Below, piece after piece: positions 25,319 through 34,222 of a stretch of 64,000 nucleotides of DNA. The first letter of the stretch is position 1, and every line of letters begins with the position of its first letter. The DNA is from Paenibacillus phyllosphaerae. Its GTDB lineage: Bacteria; Bacillota; Bacilli; Paenibacillales; Paenibacillaceae. The stretch is taken from positions 491,422 to 555,421 of the forward strand of contig NZ_JACHXK010000003.1 of the NCBI RefSeq assembly GCF_014192105.1, given 5' to 3'. The position numbers were made by a program, and so were the translations under genes. A model generated the notes under the pieces. That model made no database searches and had not been told where the DNA came from. It saw nothing but the letters and a program-made list of their open reading frames with translations.

Positions 25319-26704
25319 TTATTTGAAGCGGCGCAGACCTTTGGGCAGATGGTTCTTCACGATCCCGCCGCTTGCTTTGCCCCATCCGAGGGGCAGACCG
25401 TTTACGGCTACGATCCCCCAGCCGGTATGACCCGATTCAGCAGGCAGCGTCTCGCCGCGCAAATAGGCGTGAACTTCCGGCGCTTCCGCCGCATAGGACT
25501 GTACCCATGCTGCATGGTTGGCTGAGATGGCCAGCGCGAGCGCATGGGCTGGCTCGAACCGGTTCTTCTTCATATCCCCTAGATGCAAGCCCGGACGCGG
25601 GACCTTCAGTCCGTTCAGATCAGCTGCCGCGATTAAGCTGCTGCCTGCTCCTTGAGGCAGCCAATAGAGCGCTTCGCCGTAACGAACCGTTTCACCGGGA
25701 CCGATGGGAAGCCCGCCGGGGAGCGATTCGGCTGCGAATGCTTGGACGAACGCCATATCGGAAGATGGCCGTTCTTTGCTTTCCGATCGTTTGGCTTTGC
25801 CTGATTTCTTAGCTCGCGTTTCACTCGTGGCTGGCAGCGCATCGTTCGCCTCGGCAGATTTGCGCAGCACGGCAACAAAATGCCCCTCGCCCCTGACGAG
25901 ATGCGGCCACACCCGCTCCGTCTCCACGACGGAGAATTCCGGATGCTGCTGACAGAAGGCTGCGATGGCCTCTTCGTTCTCCGAGCGGTTGAACGTGCAG
26001 GTCGAATAGACGAGACGTCCACCCGGCTTCAGCATGATCGCCGCATGCTCCAGAATATCAGTTTGACGAGCGGCGCACATCGCCACATGTTCAGGCGACC
26101 ATTCGGCAATGGCTTGTTCGTCTTTGCGGAACATCCCTTCGCCGGAGCAAGGCGCATCCAGCATGATCCGGTCGAAAAAGGCGGGGAAGCGGCGGCTCAG
26201 CTCGTCGGGAGCGGCATTCGTGACGATGGCATTCGCGATGCCGAACCGTTCCACGTTCTCGCTTAAGATCTTGGCGCGCGCCGGATGGATTTCGTTGGCG
26301 ATCAACAGGCCTTGGCCTTTCATGGCGCCTGCGATTTGCGTGGTTTTGCCGCCTGGGGCTGCCGCAAGATCCAGGATGACTTCGCCCGGCTGCGGATCGA
26401 GCAGCGCGGCGGCCGTCATCGCGGACGGTTCTTGAATATAGTAGAGCCCGGCATCATGGTAGGGATGCTTGCCTGGCCTTGCAGATTCTTCGTAATAGTA
26501 GCCGTTGCTGCACCAGCGGATCGGGCTTAGGGTGAACAGCGAGGTGAGCTCGCCTAGCAGCTCTTCGTGCTGATCGTACTTAAGCGGGTTGAGGCGCAGT
26601 CCGTATGTCCGAGGCTCATCGTAGCTTTGGAGGAAACGCTCCGTCTCATGTCCAAGCAGATGCTGCATTTGATTAATGAAGGATTTAGGTAATGAGGCAC
26701 GCAC
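25319..26704 (-). CDS. RsmF/YebU-type rRNA (cytosine-C5) methyltransferase, copy 2
   Basis: A 461-residue paralogue of the enzyme at 21742-23337. It has the same motif series: LDLAAAPGGKTTQIAGAM, DAPCSGEGMFRKDEQAI, and VYSTCTFNRSENEEAI with the catalytic Cys. The linker before the PUA-like C-terminal part is shorter (Lys/Ser-rich, about 310-340). The GTG at 26704 with AAAGGAG upstream is taken as the start; an upstream ATG would add a non-conserved segment. The two copies differ clearly throughout, so the duplication is old or the second copy was acquired. The target nucleotide may differ from that of copy 1. Confidence 0.88.
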   Translation of the reverse strand: MRASLPKSFINQMQHLLGHETERFLQSYDEPRTYGLRLNPLKYDQHEELLGELTSLFTLSPIRWCSNGYYYEESARPGKHPYHDAGLYYIQEPSAMTAAALLDPQPGEVILDLAAAPGGKTTQIAGAMKGQGLLIANEIHPARAKILSENVERFGIANAIVTNAAPDELSRRFPAFFDRIMLDAPCSGEGMFRKDEQAIAEWSPEHVAMCAARQTDILEHAAIMLKPGGRLVYSTCTFNRSENEEAIAAFCQQHPEFSVVETERVWPHLVRGEGHFVAVLRKSAEANDALPATSETRAKKSGKAKRSESKERPSSDMAFVQAFAAESLPGGLPIGPGETVRYGEALYWLPQGAGSSLIAAADLNGLKVPRPGLHLGDMKKNRFEPAHALALAISANHAAWVQSYAAEAPEVHAYLRGETLPAESGHTGWGIVAVNGLPLGWGKASGGIVKNHLPKGLRRFK

Positions 26705-26896
26705 GATGCAAGATACTCCTTTTCGTCTGAAAATCGTAATCGCATCATTATACCATAACAGGACGAACAGGGCGGAATGCACCTCGTGTTCTAATTGGTT
26801 ATGGAAAATATATCCTGTATTTACTGTGAGGAATGTATAATCAATAGGCGGTTCGATTCGTCCGAATCTCGTTATCGAGCAAAGGAGTGATCAGAC

Positions 26897-27073
26897 TTGG
26901 GTGTTCTCGCCATGATCATTATCTATTTCATTCTTGGCGCGCTGGTCGTCAAGGTAGGGATTGACAACTCCAAGAACACGCACTATGTTAGAGAACTATT
27001 GGAAGAAGTACGGGAGCTCAAAGAAATAATCAAGCAGCAGAACAAGCGGGAGGACTACGATGATCTCCATTAA
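26897..27073 (+). CDS. small membrane protein with coiled-coil tail
   Basis: A 58-residue frame starting at TTG 26897, with AAAGGAGTGA nine bases upstream. One membrane helix (about 3-19, MIIIYFILGALVVKVG) is followed by a charged helix rich in Glu, Leu and Lys (ELLEEVRELKEIIKQQNK) likely to form a coiled coil. Its last 14 bases overlap the start of the GNAT gene, whose ribosome site GGGAGG lies inside this frame, so the two are coupled. No family recognised; alternative start ATG 26912. Confidence 0.6.
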   Translation: MGVLAMIIIYFILGALVVKVGIDNSKNTHYVRELLEEVRELKEIIKQQNKREDYDDLH

Positions 27074-27494
27074 ACCTTATGAAGAGGTGGACTTGGCCGG
27101 CGTCGCGGCGCTTATGGCGGATCTGGGATATCCTTCGGAGCACGAAGCAGTAGCCAGACGGCTCGGTCATATACAAGCACACGACTCGCTTCACGTCTAT
27201 GTCGCGCATGCATCCGGAGAAGTAGCTGGGCTGATCGCCCTGCGATTATGTTGGAACATGGAATATGACAATCCGACCGCGCAGGTTGCGCTAATCGTGA
27301 CGAAGCAATCTATGCAGGGCCGGGGGATCGGGAAAGCGTTAATGGCTTTCGCCGAAGGCTGGGGCCGGGAAAGAGGCGCCGGCGATATGATGCTTACGAG
27401 CGGCAATAAGCCGGAGCGGCAGCGTGCGCACGGCATGTATCAGCATTTGGGCTATCGCAATAACGGCATCCGATTCGTCAAACGATTGAAGTAG
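27060..27494 (+). CDS. GNAT-family N-acetyltransferase
   Basis: A 144-residue single-domain acetyltransferase. The acetyl-CoA site is QSMQGRGIGKALMAFAE (R/Q-x-x-G-x-G/A), preceded by the strand VALIVTKQ, with a C-terminal segment HGMYQHLGYRNNGIRFVKRL. The start overlaps the preceding small gene by 14 bases. The substrate is not deducible; the size and order fit the aminoglycoside/amine acetyltransferase-like GNATs found scattered in Bacillales. Confidence 0.85.
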   Translation: MISIKPYEEVDLAGVAALMADLGYPSEHEAVARRLGHIQAHDSLHVYVAHASGEVAGLIALRLCWNMEYDNPTAQVALIVTKQSMQGRGIGKALMAFAEGWGRERGAGDMMLTSGNKPERQRAHGMYQHLGYRNNGIRFVKRLK

Positions 27495-27536
27495 CCTGAA
27501 TGTCATTGATAAACAATAAGATAAAGGGAGAACGTC

Positions 27537-28091
27537 ATGACGACTACACTGACAACGAAACGCCTGATTCTTCGCAGTCTCGATGGTTCGGCTGCAGATG
27601 CTGTACGTGATTATTATCATCGGAACCGCGAGTTTCTGGAAGCGTGGGAGATTAAACGGGACGATAGCTTCTATACGATGGAGCATCATGAAGAGCTGCT
27701 GGGCATTGACCAGCGGCTTGAGGCGGTGGGGACGCAGGTTAGACTCTGGTTATTCCACAAGGATGCGCCAGAGACGGTGATCGGGACGGCTACACTGAGC
27801 AATATCGTTCGCGGTGCGTTCCAATCCTGTTATCTCGGTTACCGGATCGATGGGGAGCTGGCCAATCAAGGTCTTATGACGGAGGCGCTGCAAGCGCTGA
27901 TCGAGCATGCTTTCACGGAAATGGGCTTGTACCGGATCGAAGCCAATATTATGCCGCACAATGAACCATCGCTGCGCGTCGTTGCGAAGTTAGGCTTTTA
28001 TGAGGAAGGCCGGGCCATCAAGTACTTGCGTATTAATGGCGTGTGGGAAGATCATATTCATATGGTGCTTCGCAATACGAAAATGGAATAA
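27537..28091 (+). CDS. RimJ/RimL-type GNAT acetyltransferase
   Basis: A 184-residue GNAT of the Acetyltransf_3 type: TTKRLILRSLDGS at the N terminus, the core SCYLGYRIDGELANQGLMTEAL, and the C-terminal IEANIMPHNEPSLRVVAKLGF with the conserved Asn-x-x-S. RimJ-like enzymes acetylate N-terminal alanine or serine of ribosomal proteins, but many relatives act on other amines. AAGGGAG ribosome site; 42 bases after the previous GNAT gene. Confidence 0.88.
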   Translation: MTTTLTTKRLILRSLDGSAADAVRDYYHRNREFLEAWEIKRDDSFYTMEHHEELLGIDQRLEAVGTQVRLWLFHKDAPETVIGTATLSNIVRGAFQSCYLGYRIDGELANQGLMTEALQALIEHAFTEMGLYRIEANIMPHNEPSLRVVAKLGFYEEGRAIKYLRINGVWEDHIHMVLRNTKME

Positions 28092-28150
28092 CGTCAAAGA
28101 GCGGTTCAGCTTTCGGCCAAGCCGCATATATATCCATTGAGGTGATGGAT

Positions 28151-28603
28151 ATGCCATCTATACGCGAGCAAATCGAGGCGTTGCCGATTGCCGAAGATGC
28201 CAAAGGCGTTATTCATGAAGTCATTAAGCGCAAAGGAAAAGTCGATGGCCTAAAAAGGATGCAGATCTTGCTGGCCATCATCAACAGCGGCGTGGCCATT
28301 ATCATCTTGGTCTGGCTGTACAAGCTTAGTCTGGTATCGAACGTGAACGTCTTTGAGCTTATCAGTTATTTGGGCAGCAGCACCGCCTCAACCTTTTTCT
28401 TGCTCGTGGCGATCTCATCCTTCATCTATTCCGGTCATGTTACGAAGGAGCATAAGAAGGAGAAACAGAAGTACGACGATCTGCGACGCGAGGCGATTAC
28501 CTATTTGAGAGCCAGATGGGATATCGGCGAAGGCTCCTTGCTGCGGGACCGCATTTCCTCCATTCTGGATCAGGGAGGAATCAATTTGATTTTTTACAGC
28601 TGA
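28151..28603 (+). CDS. two-TM protein, DUF2663/YpbF-like
   Basis: A 150-residue protein with an N-terminal helix (residues 1-35), two membrane helices (about 42-60 and 75-97) and a cytoplasmic basic tail (KKEKQKYDDLRREAI). The layout and the YDDLRREAITYLRARW-type tail resemble YpbF/DUF2663 proteins of Bacillales. ATG 28151 is used because GAGGTG lies six bases before it; ATG 28145 touches the ribosome site. Function unknown. Confidence 0.6.
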   Translation: MPSIREQIEALPIAEDAKGVIHEVIKRKGKVDGLKRMQILLAIINSGVAIIILVWLYKLSLVSNVNVFELISYLGSSTASTFFLLVAISSFIYSGHVTKEHKKEKQKYDDLRREAITYLRARWDIGEGSLLRDRISSILDQGGINLIFYS

Positions 28604-28696
28604 ATCTGTGGATGCAAGGCGGTGACCGATGCGGTTACCGCTCTTATTTATCGTTCAGATCTGATTTTCAATGTAAAATAGCAGTAAATAAATATA

Positions 28697-28733
28697 TTCA
28701 AACATATTCAAAGATGTTAAACTGATGTTAACA
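28697..28733 (+). promoter_or_regulatory. phased direct repeats resembling a PhoP box
   Basis: Four TTNAAN-type hexamers in one orientation: TTCAAA (28697), TTCAAA (28707), TTAAAC (28717), TTAACA (28728), at intervals of 10, 10 and 11 bases. This matches the tandem TTAACA-like repeats with 4-6-base gaps that B. subtilis PhoP binds. It lies in the 197-base AT-rich gap before the sensory-rhodopsin-transducer gene, about 70 bases before its start codon. Confidence 0.5.
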
Positions 28734-28774
28734 AAAATAAAAACAACCTCATCTATGCCTAAGCCATTTTCTTA

Positions 28775-28783
28775 TGCTATTAT
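28775..28783 (+). promoter_or_regulatory. possible extended -10 promoter
   Basis: TGCTATTAT immediately upstream of the transducer gene. No convincing -35 and a very short leader, so this is tentative. Confidence 0.3.
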
Positions 28784-28800
28784 ACGGGAGGAATTAAGCG

Positions 28801-29172
28801 ATGAAGCAAGCGAAAGGCATGAAACACTGGATTATTCCGGATGGATATATCCCACCGACTAGCGCGGGCACGCTCCTTAGCCATGAATCGATCTGCGTAT
28901 TGAACTGTTCTTCGGAAGAAGCGCTGTTGAAGCTGACGATTTTTTTCGAGGACCGCGAACCGATTGAGGATATTCTGGTCGTGATACCCGGACGGAGAAC
29001 GAAGCATGTCCGCACAAGCTCATTAGCCAAGAACGGGGAATCGATTCCTGTCGGTGTTCCCTATGCGATAGAACTTATTAGCGATATCCCTGTCGTTGTC
29101 CAATACAGCCGGTTGGATGCCACGCAGGCGGAGAACGCGCTTATGTCGGTCATGGCTCATCCGCTTGCTTAG
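28801..29172 (+). CDS. sensory rhodopsin transducer (ASRT) family protein
   Basis: A 123-residue soluble beta-sandwich protein. It follows the family pattern throughout: HWIIPDGYIPPTSAG, then SHESICVLNCSSEEA, LTIFFEDREPIEDI, PGRRTKHVRTSSL and VQYSRLDATQAENALMS. The founding member binds Anabaena sensory rhodopsin, but most bacteria with this family, apparently including this one, have no rhodopsin nearby, and a carbohydrate-binding role has been suggested for the fold. Ribosome site GGGAGGA. It is followed by a DeoR-type regulator gene and preceded by PhoP-like repeats. Confidence 0.88.
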   Translation: MKQAKGMKHWIIPDGYIPPTSAGTLLSHESICVLNCSSEEALLKLTIFFEDREPIEDILVVIPGRRTKHVRTSSLAKNGESIPVGVPYAIELISDIPVVVQYSRLDATQAENALMSVMAHPLA

Positions 29173-29260
29173 TGTACGCTTGAGCTAGCGTTATGGCATG
29201 CGCAGGCAACGAACATGCCGCGTGAGACAGCAGGCAGGGGGAAGAGAGGTTGATGAAGCG

Positions 29261-30019
29261 ATGCTCGTAGCAGAACGATATGAGCGAATTGTGCAGCTGG
29301 TCAATGAACGCGGCAGCATTCGAGTCACCGAACTCAGCGAGATCTGTCAAGTGACCGAAGAGACGATCCGGCGTGATCTGGATAAGTTAGAGGCGACGGG
29401 CAAGCTGCGGCGTTCGCACGGCGGTGCGGTCAGCGTGAAGGAACAGCATAGCGAAACCCCGTACGCAGAGCGTGAGATCATCCACGCCGATGAGAAGAGA
29501 AGGATTGCCGCCGAAGCGGTCAATTGTATCTCGCCGAAAGATCGCATTCTGCTGGACGCCAGCACGACGGCTTGGTACATGGCGGCGAGTCTGCCGGATA
29601 TGCCGCTTACGGTATTGACCAACTCGATCCGGGTTGCCACCGAGCTCAGCACCAAAGAGAAGATTCAAGTGATCGCGGCGGGCGGCCAACTGGCGCAGCG
29701 CTCCTTATCGTTCGTCGGGCCGCTCGCCGAGCGGTCGCTCGAGAGCTATCATGTCGACAAAGCTTTCCTGTCTTGCAAAGGCGTGCATATGGAGCGGGGG
29801 ATCAGCGAGTCCCACGAGCTGCAGGCGCGCGTGAAGAGCAAGATGGTCGGCATGGCCGATCATGTCTACTTGCTTGCGGATGCCAGCAAGTTCGGGGTAC
29901 AGGCGTTCACCCATGTCGCTAATCTGCAGGAGATCCATACGCTGATCACGGATCGCGGCATCGACGAGCTTACGCTTGCGCAACTGAAGGAGAAAGCGAT
30001 CGAAGTTATAATTGTATAG
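29261..30019 (+). CDS. DeoR/GlpR-family transcriptional regulator
   Basis: A 252-residue regulator. Winged helix-turn-helix at residues 4-60 (ERYERIVQLVNERGSIRVTELS, then VTEETIRRDLDKLEATGKLRRSHGGAV), then the DeoR sensor domain (about 75-230) with LLDASTTAWYMAASLPD and LADASKFGVQAF, the sugar-phosphate-binding isomerase-like fold. ATG 29261 is the first start with an AGAGG site. The position after the ASRT gene suggests both serve carbohydrate metabolism, but no catabolic genes follow. Confidence 0.88.
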   Translation: MLVAERYERIVQLVNERGSIRVTELSEICQVTEETIRRDLDKLEATGKLRRSHGGAVSVKEQHSETPYAEREIIHADEKRRIAAEAVNCISPKDRILLDASTTAWYMAASLPDMPLTVLTNSIRVATELSTKEKIQVIAAGGQLAQRSLSFVGPLAERSLESYHVDKAFLSCKGVHMERGISESHELQARVKSKMVGMADHVYLLADASKFGVQAFTHVANLQEIHTLITDRGIDELTLAQLKEKAIEVIIV

Positions 30020-30040
30020 ACGCCTTAAGGCGTAATCAGG

Positions 30041-30097
30041 CAGCTCCCTCGCATACCATGCATCCGTGGTTCAGCGAAGGGGCTGTTTTTATTTTTT
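30041..30097 (+). terminator. terminator after the DeoR gene
   Basis: Stem CAGCTCCCTCGC (30041-30052) with GCGAAGGGGCTG (30074-30085) followed by T5-A-T6. A small palindrome CGCCTTAAGGCG (30021-30032) precedes it. Confidence 0.8.
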
Positions 30098-30202
30098 GCC
30101 TAAACGTCCTTGGGCAGCCGGTTTCCAAATGTTACGAGCTATGATAGTATTTCGAATATTACAAAAAAATGCAGTCTAGTAAGAGGGCTTGGAGAAGGAG
30201 AG

Positions 30203-30766
30203 ATGAAGATGCAAGAGCAGCGGCTAATATCCCTGATAGAAGCGAACCCGCGATTGATGGCAGATTTGCGCTTGGTGCGGGAGATTGTTCCTGAAGAAGC
30301 CTATATCAGCGCAGGCTACATTCGGAACTATGCATGGGATGTTCTGCACGGATACGACGCAAGGGACAAGCATACCGATATCGATGTCGTCTATTATAAT
30401 CGCGACCAACTCGGGGAAGAGCGCGATCTTGCTTACGAGCAGCGGTTGATCCAAGCGACGGGACGACCGAGCTGGTCGGTCAAAAATCAAGCGCGAATGC
30501 ATCTGCGCAACGATGATGCGCCGTACGACTCGCTTGAAGATGCGCTGAGCCGCTGGCCGGAGACGGCTACCGCGATAGGCGCGAGAATCGACGAAGAAGA
30601 TCGTATTCACTTCTGCGCTCCTTATGGACTAGAAGACTTATTCGCGCTGAAGCTGCGCCAGAGTCCGTTATTCCTTAACCGGGACTACTATCGGCAACGA
30701 GTAAGTAGCAAGAACTGGCGGGCGGATTGGCCGCTCCTGCAGGAGCTGGAAGGAGGCGAGTCGTAA
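30203..30766 (+). CDS. nucleotidyltransferase-fold protein (PF06042-like)
   Basis: A 187-residue soluble protein. SAGYIRNYAWDVLHGYD followed by TDIDVVYYNRDQ gives the G-x-x-R-x-x-x-W-D and D-x-D metal-binding pattern of the nucleotidyltransferase family PF06042 (DUF925). The later SWSVKNQARMHLRNDD and YGLEDLFALKLRQSP segments are characteristic of it. ATG 30203 is used; ATG 30209 has slightly better spacing from AAGGAG. Its TAA shares a base with the ATG of the next gene. Substrate unknown. Confidence 0.82.
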   Translation: MKMQEQRLISLIEANPRLMADLRLVREIVPEEAYISAGYIRNYAWDVLHGYDARDKHTDIDVVYYNRDQLGEERDLAYEQRLIQATGRPSWSVKNQARMHLRNDDAPYDSLEDALSRWPETATAIGARIDEEDRIHFCAPYGLEDLFALKLRQSPLFLNRDYYRQRVSSKNWRADWPLLQELEGGES

Positions 30767-31395
30767 TGGGTCCATTCCAGCAGCGTATCGAATCCGAAGC
30801 GGAACTCCGCGAATTGCTCGGTCATCCCAATGCAATCGTACAGCGAAAAGTGATTCATCGGTTGGATGCACACTGCCGGCATTTTATCGCACAGTCCCCG
30901 CTCTTGTTCGCGGCGACCCCGGATGCATCCGGCGCTTGCGATGTCTCGCCTCGAGGAGACGCGCCGGGCTTCGTGCACGTGGTGGATGAGCAATATCTCG
31001 TCATCCCTGAACGTCCCGGCAATCGTCGAATGGATACGTATCTTAATCTGTTATCGAATCCTCATATTGGTCTGATCTTTCTTATCCCGGGGCTTCAGGA
31101 AGTGCTTCGTATTAACGGGGAGGCCTGTCTGACGCAAGATCCATCGCTTATGGCAGCGACGGCCGCGCATGACAAAGTACCGAAACTCGGCATCGGCGTG
31201 AAGGTGAAAGAGTGTTATATGCATTGCGGTAAAGCATTCATTCGTTCCGCGATATGGAACCCGCAGGAATGGCTTGATCAGGCGGACTTGCCCATACCGG
31301 CAAGAATCATTGCCGACCATGTGAACGATGCAGGCATTCGGGAGCAGCAAGTTGCCGATGGTCTGAGAGAAAGCTACGAGCAGCGGCTATATTAA
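30766..31395 (+). CDS. pyridoxamine 5'-phosphate oxidase-family flavoprotein
   Basis: A 209-residue protein of the PPOX split-barrel fold, of the FMN-dependent MSMEG_1061-like group. Typical segments are SPLLFAATPDASGACDVSPRGDAPGFV, RPGNRRMDTYLNLLSNPHIGLIF and LRINGEACLT (here divided for reading, each shorter in the family logo). A Cys/His segment (ECYMHCGKAFIRS) follows. AGGAGG precedes the ATG, which overlaps the previous stop codon (TAATG). Likely a soluble oxidoreductase using FMN or F420-like cofactors; substrate unknown. Confidence 0.85.
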   Translation: MGPFQQRIESEAELRELLGHPNAIVQRKVIHRLDAHCRHFIAQSPLLFAATPDASGACDVSPRGDAPGFVHVVDEQYLVIPERPGNRRMDTYLNLLSNPHIGLIFLIPGLQEVLRINGEACLTQDPSLMAATAAHDKVPKLGIGVKVKECYMHCGKAFIRSAIWNPQEWLDQADLPIPARIIADHVNDAGIREQQVADGLRESYEQRLY

Positions 31396-31431
31396 CGATC
31401 CAGCTTAACGACGTGAAGAAGGGTGAACGAG

Positions 31432-31791
31432 ATGAAGATCAGCAAACATAATGCCGAACATTACAAATGGGGAGCGGACTGCGACGGCTGGGTAATGGTG
31501 CAGCGCCTGCAACAGAGTGTCATCCATGAGCTGATGCCGCCAGGAACGCAGGAGGTCCGTCACTATCATCGGGAAGCGACGCAATTTTTCTTTGTACTGC
31601 ATGGTGAGGCGGTCATGGAGATCGAAGGAGAGGAGATAACGCTGAATGCCCAGGAAGGCATCGAAGTGCAACGGGGTTTATGTCATTGCATCCATAACCG
31701 CTCGCAGCTGCCGGTCGAATTTCTCGTCATCTCGAATCCGACCACCAAGGGAGATCGAGTGATAGAAAGCGGCGGGGAGGCAGTTTCGTAA
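31432..31791 (+). CDS. cupin-domain protein
   Basis: A 119-residue single cupin barrel. Motif 1 appears as RHYHREATQFFFVLHGEA (metal-binding His-x-His and Glu/Gln) and motif 2 as HCIHNRSQLPVEFLVIS (His). Metal site likely intact. ATG 31432 has GAAGGGTG upstream. The stop overlaps the next start (TAATG), so it is coupled to the NUDIX gene. Function of single-domain cupins cannot be deduced from sequence. Confidence 0.85.
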   Translation: MKISKHNAEHYKWGADCDGWVMVQRLQQSVIHELMPPGTQEVRHYHREATQFFFVLHGEAVMEIEGEEITLNAQEGIEVQRGLCHCIHNRSQLPVEFLVISNPTTKGDRVIESGGEAVS

Positions 31792-32303
31792 TGGCGATTC
31801 GAACAAGGCAGATGGCAGCGGCCTTTCTCTTCCATGGCACGAAGATACTGCTCATGCACAAGCGCGGTTCGCGCTGGCAGCGGCAGACAGTGCCCTTCTA
31901 TAGTGCCATCGGCGGACATTTGGAGCCGGAGGAACTGAATGATCCTTATGCGGCATGCTTGCGGGAGATTGAAGAAGAGACTGGCCTTGCCGCATCCGAC
32001 TTGGAGAACCTGCAACTTCGATATGTGCTGCTGCGGCTGAAGGAAGACGAGATCCGCCAGCAGTTTATTTATTTTGGCCGCGTGAAGCATGATCAGGTCG
32101 TCGCCTCGGATGAGGGGGAGCTCGGGTGGCATGAAATAGCAGAACTAGCCTCCCTTCATTCCTCGCACATACATCACGCCGTCCTCCGGCATTATCAAGA
32201 AAACCCGGATCAGGCGCACATTTATACAGGGACGATGTCGATCGCTTCCGATGGTCAGCCGATCGTCCACTGGCAAGTGCTCCGGGATCCGGGTGTATTC
32301 TAA
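31791..32303 (+). CDS. NUDIX hydrolase
   Basis: A 170-residue NUDIX protein. The NUDIX box runs GGHLEPEELNDPYAAC then LREIEEETGL, with two extra residues between the first Glu and the REx2EE part compared with the consensus. The metal-binding Glu set is intact. It would hydrolyse a nucleoside diphosphate linked to some moiety X. Last gene of the coupled run that begins at 30203; the convergent chemoreceptor gene ends 20 bases further on. Confidence 0.88.
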   Translation: MAIRTRQMAAAFLFHGTKILLMHKRGSRWQRQTVPFYSAIGGHLEPEELNDPYAACLREIEEETGLAASDLENLQLRYVLLRLKEDEIRQQFIYFGRVKHDQVVASDEGELGWHEIAELASLHSSHIHHAVLRHYQENPDQAHIYTGTMSIASDGQPIVHWQVLRDPGVF

Positions 32304-32322
32304 CGGTGATTGCTTACTAAGA

Positions 32323-34056
32323 CTAGACTTTGAAACGGCCTACGGCATGATTTAACTGATCGGCTAGGTGACGCAGATGATCGGACGAACTCGCGACCTC
32401 TTCCATCGTAGCCAACTGCTGTTCCGAGGAGGCAGCGACGCGCGTGGCGTTCATGGAGGAGCCGGAGGCGATACGCTCAAGCTCCATCAACGAAGCGGCG
32501 ATCTCTTCGCTGCTGGCCGACATCTCTTCGGAAGCCGCAGAGACTTCCTGCACTTGTTCGGATACCTGGCGGATCGATTCGACGATCGTTCGGAACGTTT
32601 CGCCGGCTTGGTGCGCGATATCGGATCCTGCGCGCGCTTCCGTCGTCGTGTGCGTCAAGGAAACGACAGACTCCTTGATGCTCGTTTCCGTATTTTTGAG
32701 AATGGCGGAGATCTGCTCGGACGACTCCTTGGAACGTTCGGCAAGCTTGCGGATTTCCGTCGCCACGACTGCGAATCCTCTGCCATGTTCGCCCGCGCGG
32801 GCGGCCTCGATCGAAGCATTCAATGCGAGCAGATTCGTCTGATTCGCAACATCGCTAATCATCGCCAGAATCTCGTTAATGCGGCTGCCGAGCTGGGCGA
32901 CATTGTTAATCGCTTCGACGGATTCGACCAGATTCTGTTCGATTGCCTGCATCTGGGCAACGGTGGAACGCATGACGGCTTGACCTTCGCTCGCATTATA
33001 GCTGGTCTCGGCGGCCAGGTCGGAGACGACGGATGAAGATTCGGCAATTCGCTGAATGCCTACAGCCATCTCGGTCATGGCCCGCTGGCAATCTTGCGAG
33101 CTTTGCAGCTGAGTCTCGGATCCGCCTGCTACTTCCTGAATCGATTCGGCAATCTCCTGCGTGGCCAATGCGGTCTGTTCCGCGCTCTGCTGCAGATCGG
33201 TTGCGGAGCGGGAGACTTCGCCTGATGTCTCTTTAATGTGCGCGGTAAGCTGGCCGAGTTCGTGAATCATTTGATTGAACGATTGCGCGGCTTGAGCGAT
33301 CTCATTCTGCCCTTTAACCGGTATCGATACCGTCAAATCTCCGGAAGCGGCTTGCTTCGAAACATGGGCAAGCGTACGAAGCGGCTTGATCGCGGAGCGA
33401 ATGAGCCATAACATAAGCGCAACGGCTATGGCTGCTGCAATTAGACCGATACCGACAGCGTTCAATAGCTTCATCTGAAGGTCATGCTCGACCTGATCGT
33501 AGTCAAAATCCAAGCCGAACAGCGCAAGCACTTCGCCTTTGTCGTCGATTACGGGCGCCAGATAGGTGATCCACATGCCATTCTGGTCCGTATACGGCGC
33601 GGTCAGGGTGGAGTTGCCCGCTATCACCTCGTCATAACCAGCAAGGAAGATCGGAGGCATTTCGTATAACGTACCTGGCGGCTCGCTGGCATCTTGTATC
33701 GTTGTCAAATACGTTTTGCCGTCTTTCTCGATTTTGTCGGTCAACATCATGTAGGCGTTGGAAGCGCTGGTGTTATGCGTCATCGCTTGGAATTGGCGTT
33801 TCAGCGCGGTGAACAGCATCTCGTCGGTTTTGTTCGCTTCGACTAGTTTATGAGCATCGTTGAGCAGGGCGTTATTCGCATCCATCTGCCCGCTGAGGGT
33901 GGTTCCGATCCGAGTCATCTCGCTCATATAAGTTCGCTTGCCGCTCACATAATTGACGGCGGCCATGCTGCCGATCACGGCGATGAATAGGAGCGAGGTT
34001 ACGATGAGGCTTACGAGAGCGAGACTCTTAATCTGTACAAATTTGCGGAAAATCAT
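32323..34056 (-). CDS. methyl-accepting chemotaxis protein
   Basis: A 577-residue transmembrane chemoreceptor. Order: TM1 (about 12-34), extracytoplasmic sensor of Cache type (about 36-185, with [21 protein letters not shown]), TM2 (about 190-212), HAMP (about 213-268) and the signalling domain (about 300-577). The CheA/CheW-contacting tip reads [18 protein letters not shown]. The ATG at 34056 follows AAGGTGCG. No chemotaxis kinase genes are adjacent. Ligand unknown. Confidence 0.95.
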   Translation of the reverse strand: MIFRKFVQIKSLALVSLIVTSLLFIAVIGSMAAVNYVSGKRTYMSEMTRIGTTLSGQMDANNALLNDAHKLVEANKTDEMLFTALKRQFQAMTHNTSASNAYMMLTDKIEKDGKTYLTTIQDASEPPGTLYEMPPIFLAGYDEVIAGNSTLTAPYTDQNGMWITYLAPVIDDKGEVLALFGLDFDYDQVEHDLQMKLLNAVGIGLIAAAIAVALMLWLIRSAIKPLRTLAHVSKQAASGDLTVSIPVKGQNEIAQAAQSFNQMIHELGQLTAHIKETSGEVSRSATDLQQSAEQTALATQEIAESIQEVAGGSETQLQSSQDCQRAMTEMAVGIQRIAESSSVVSDLAAETSYNASEGQAVMRSTVAQMQAIEQNLVESVEAINNVAQLGSRINEILAMISDVANQTNLLALNASIEAARAGEHGRGFAVVATEIRKLAERSKESSEQISAILKNTETSIKESVVSLTHTTTEARAGSDIAHQAGETFRTIVESIRQVSEQVQEVSAASEEMSASSEEIAASLMELERIASGSSMNATRVAASSEQQLATMEEVASSSDHLRHLADQLNHAVGRFKV

Positions 34057-34222
34057 AGTGGTCGCACCTTTCGTATAGTAATATTATGTGTATTGGCAGC
34101 CTAAGCTGCGCAACCTGTATACAAGTTTGCAAGGCAACGCCAAGTATAAAGAGGAAGCGTTAGGAATTTGCAGTAAAAAATATTAGATTTTTGTTAGGCG
34201 TATGGCCAGGAAAGGTGACATC

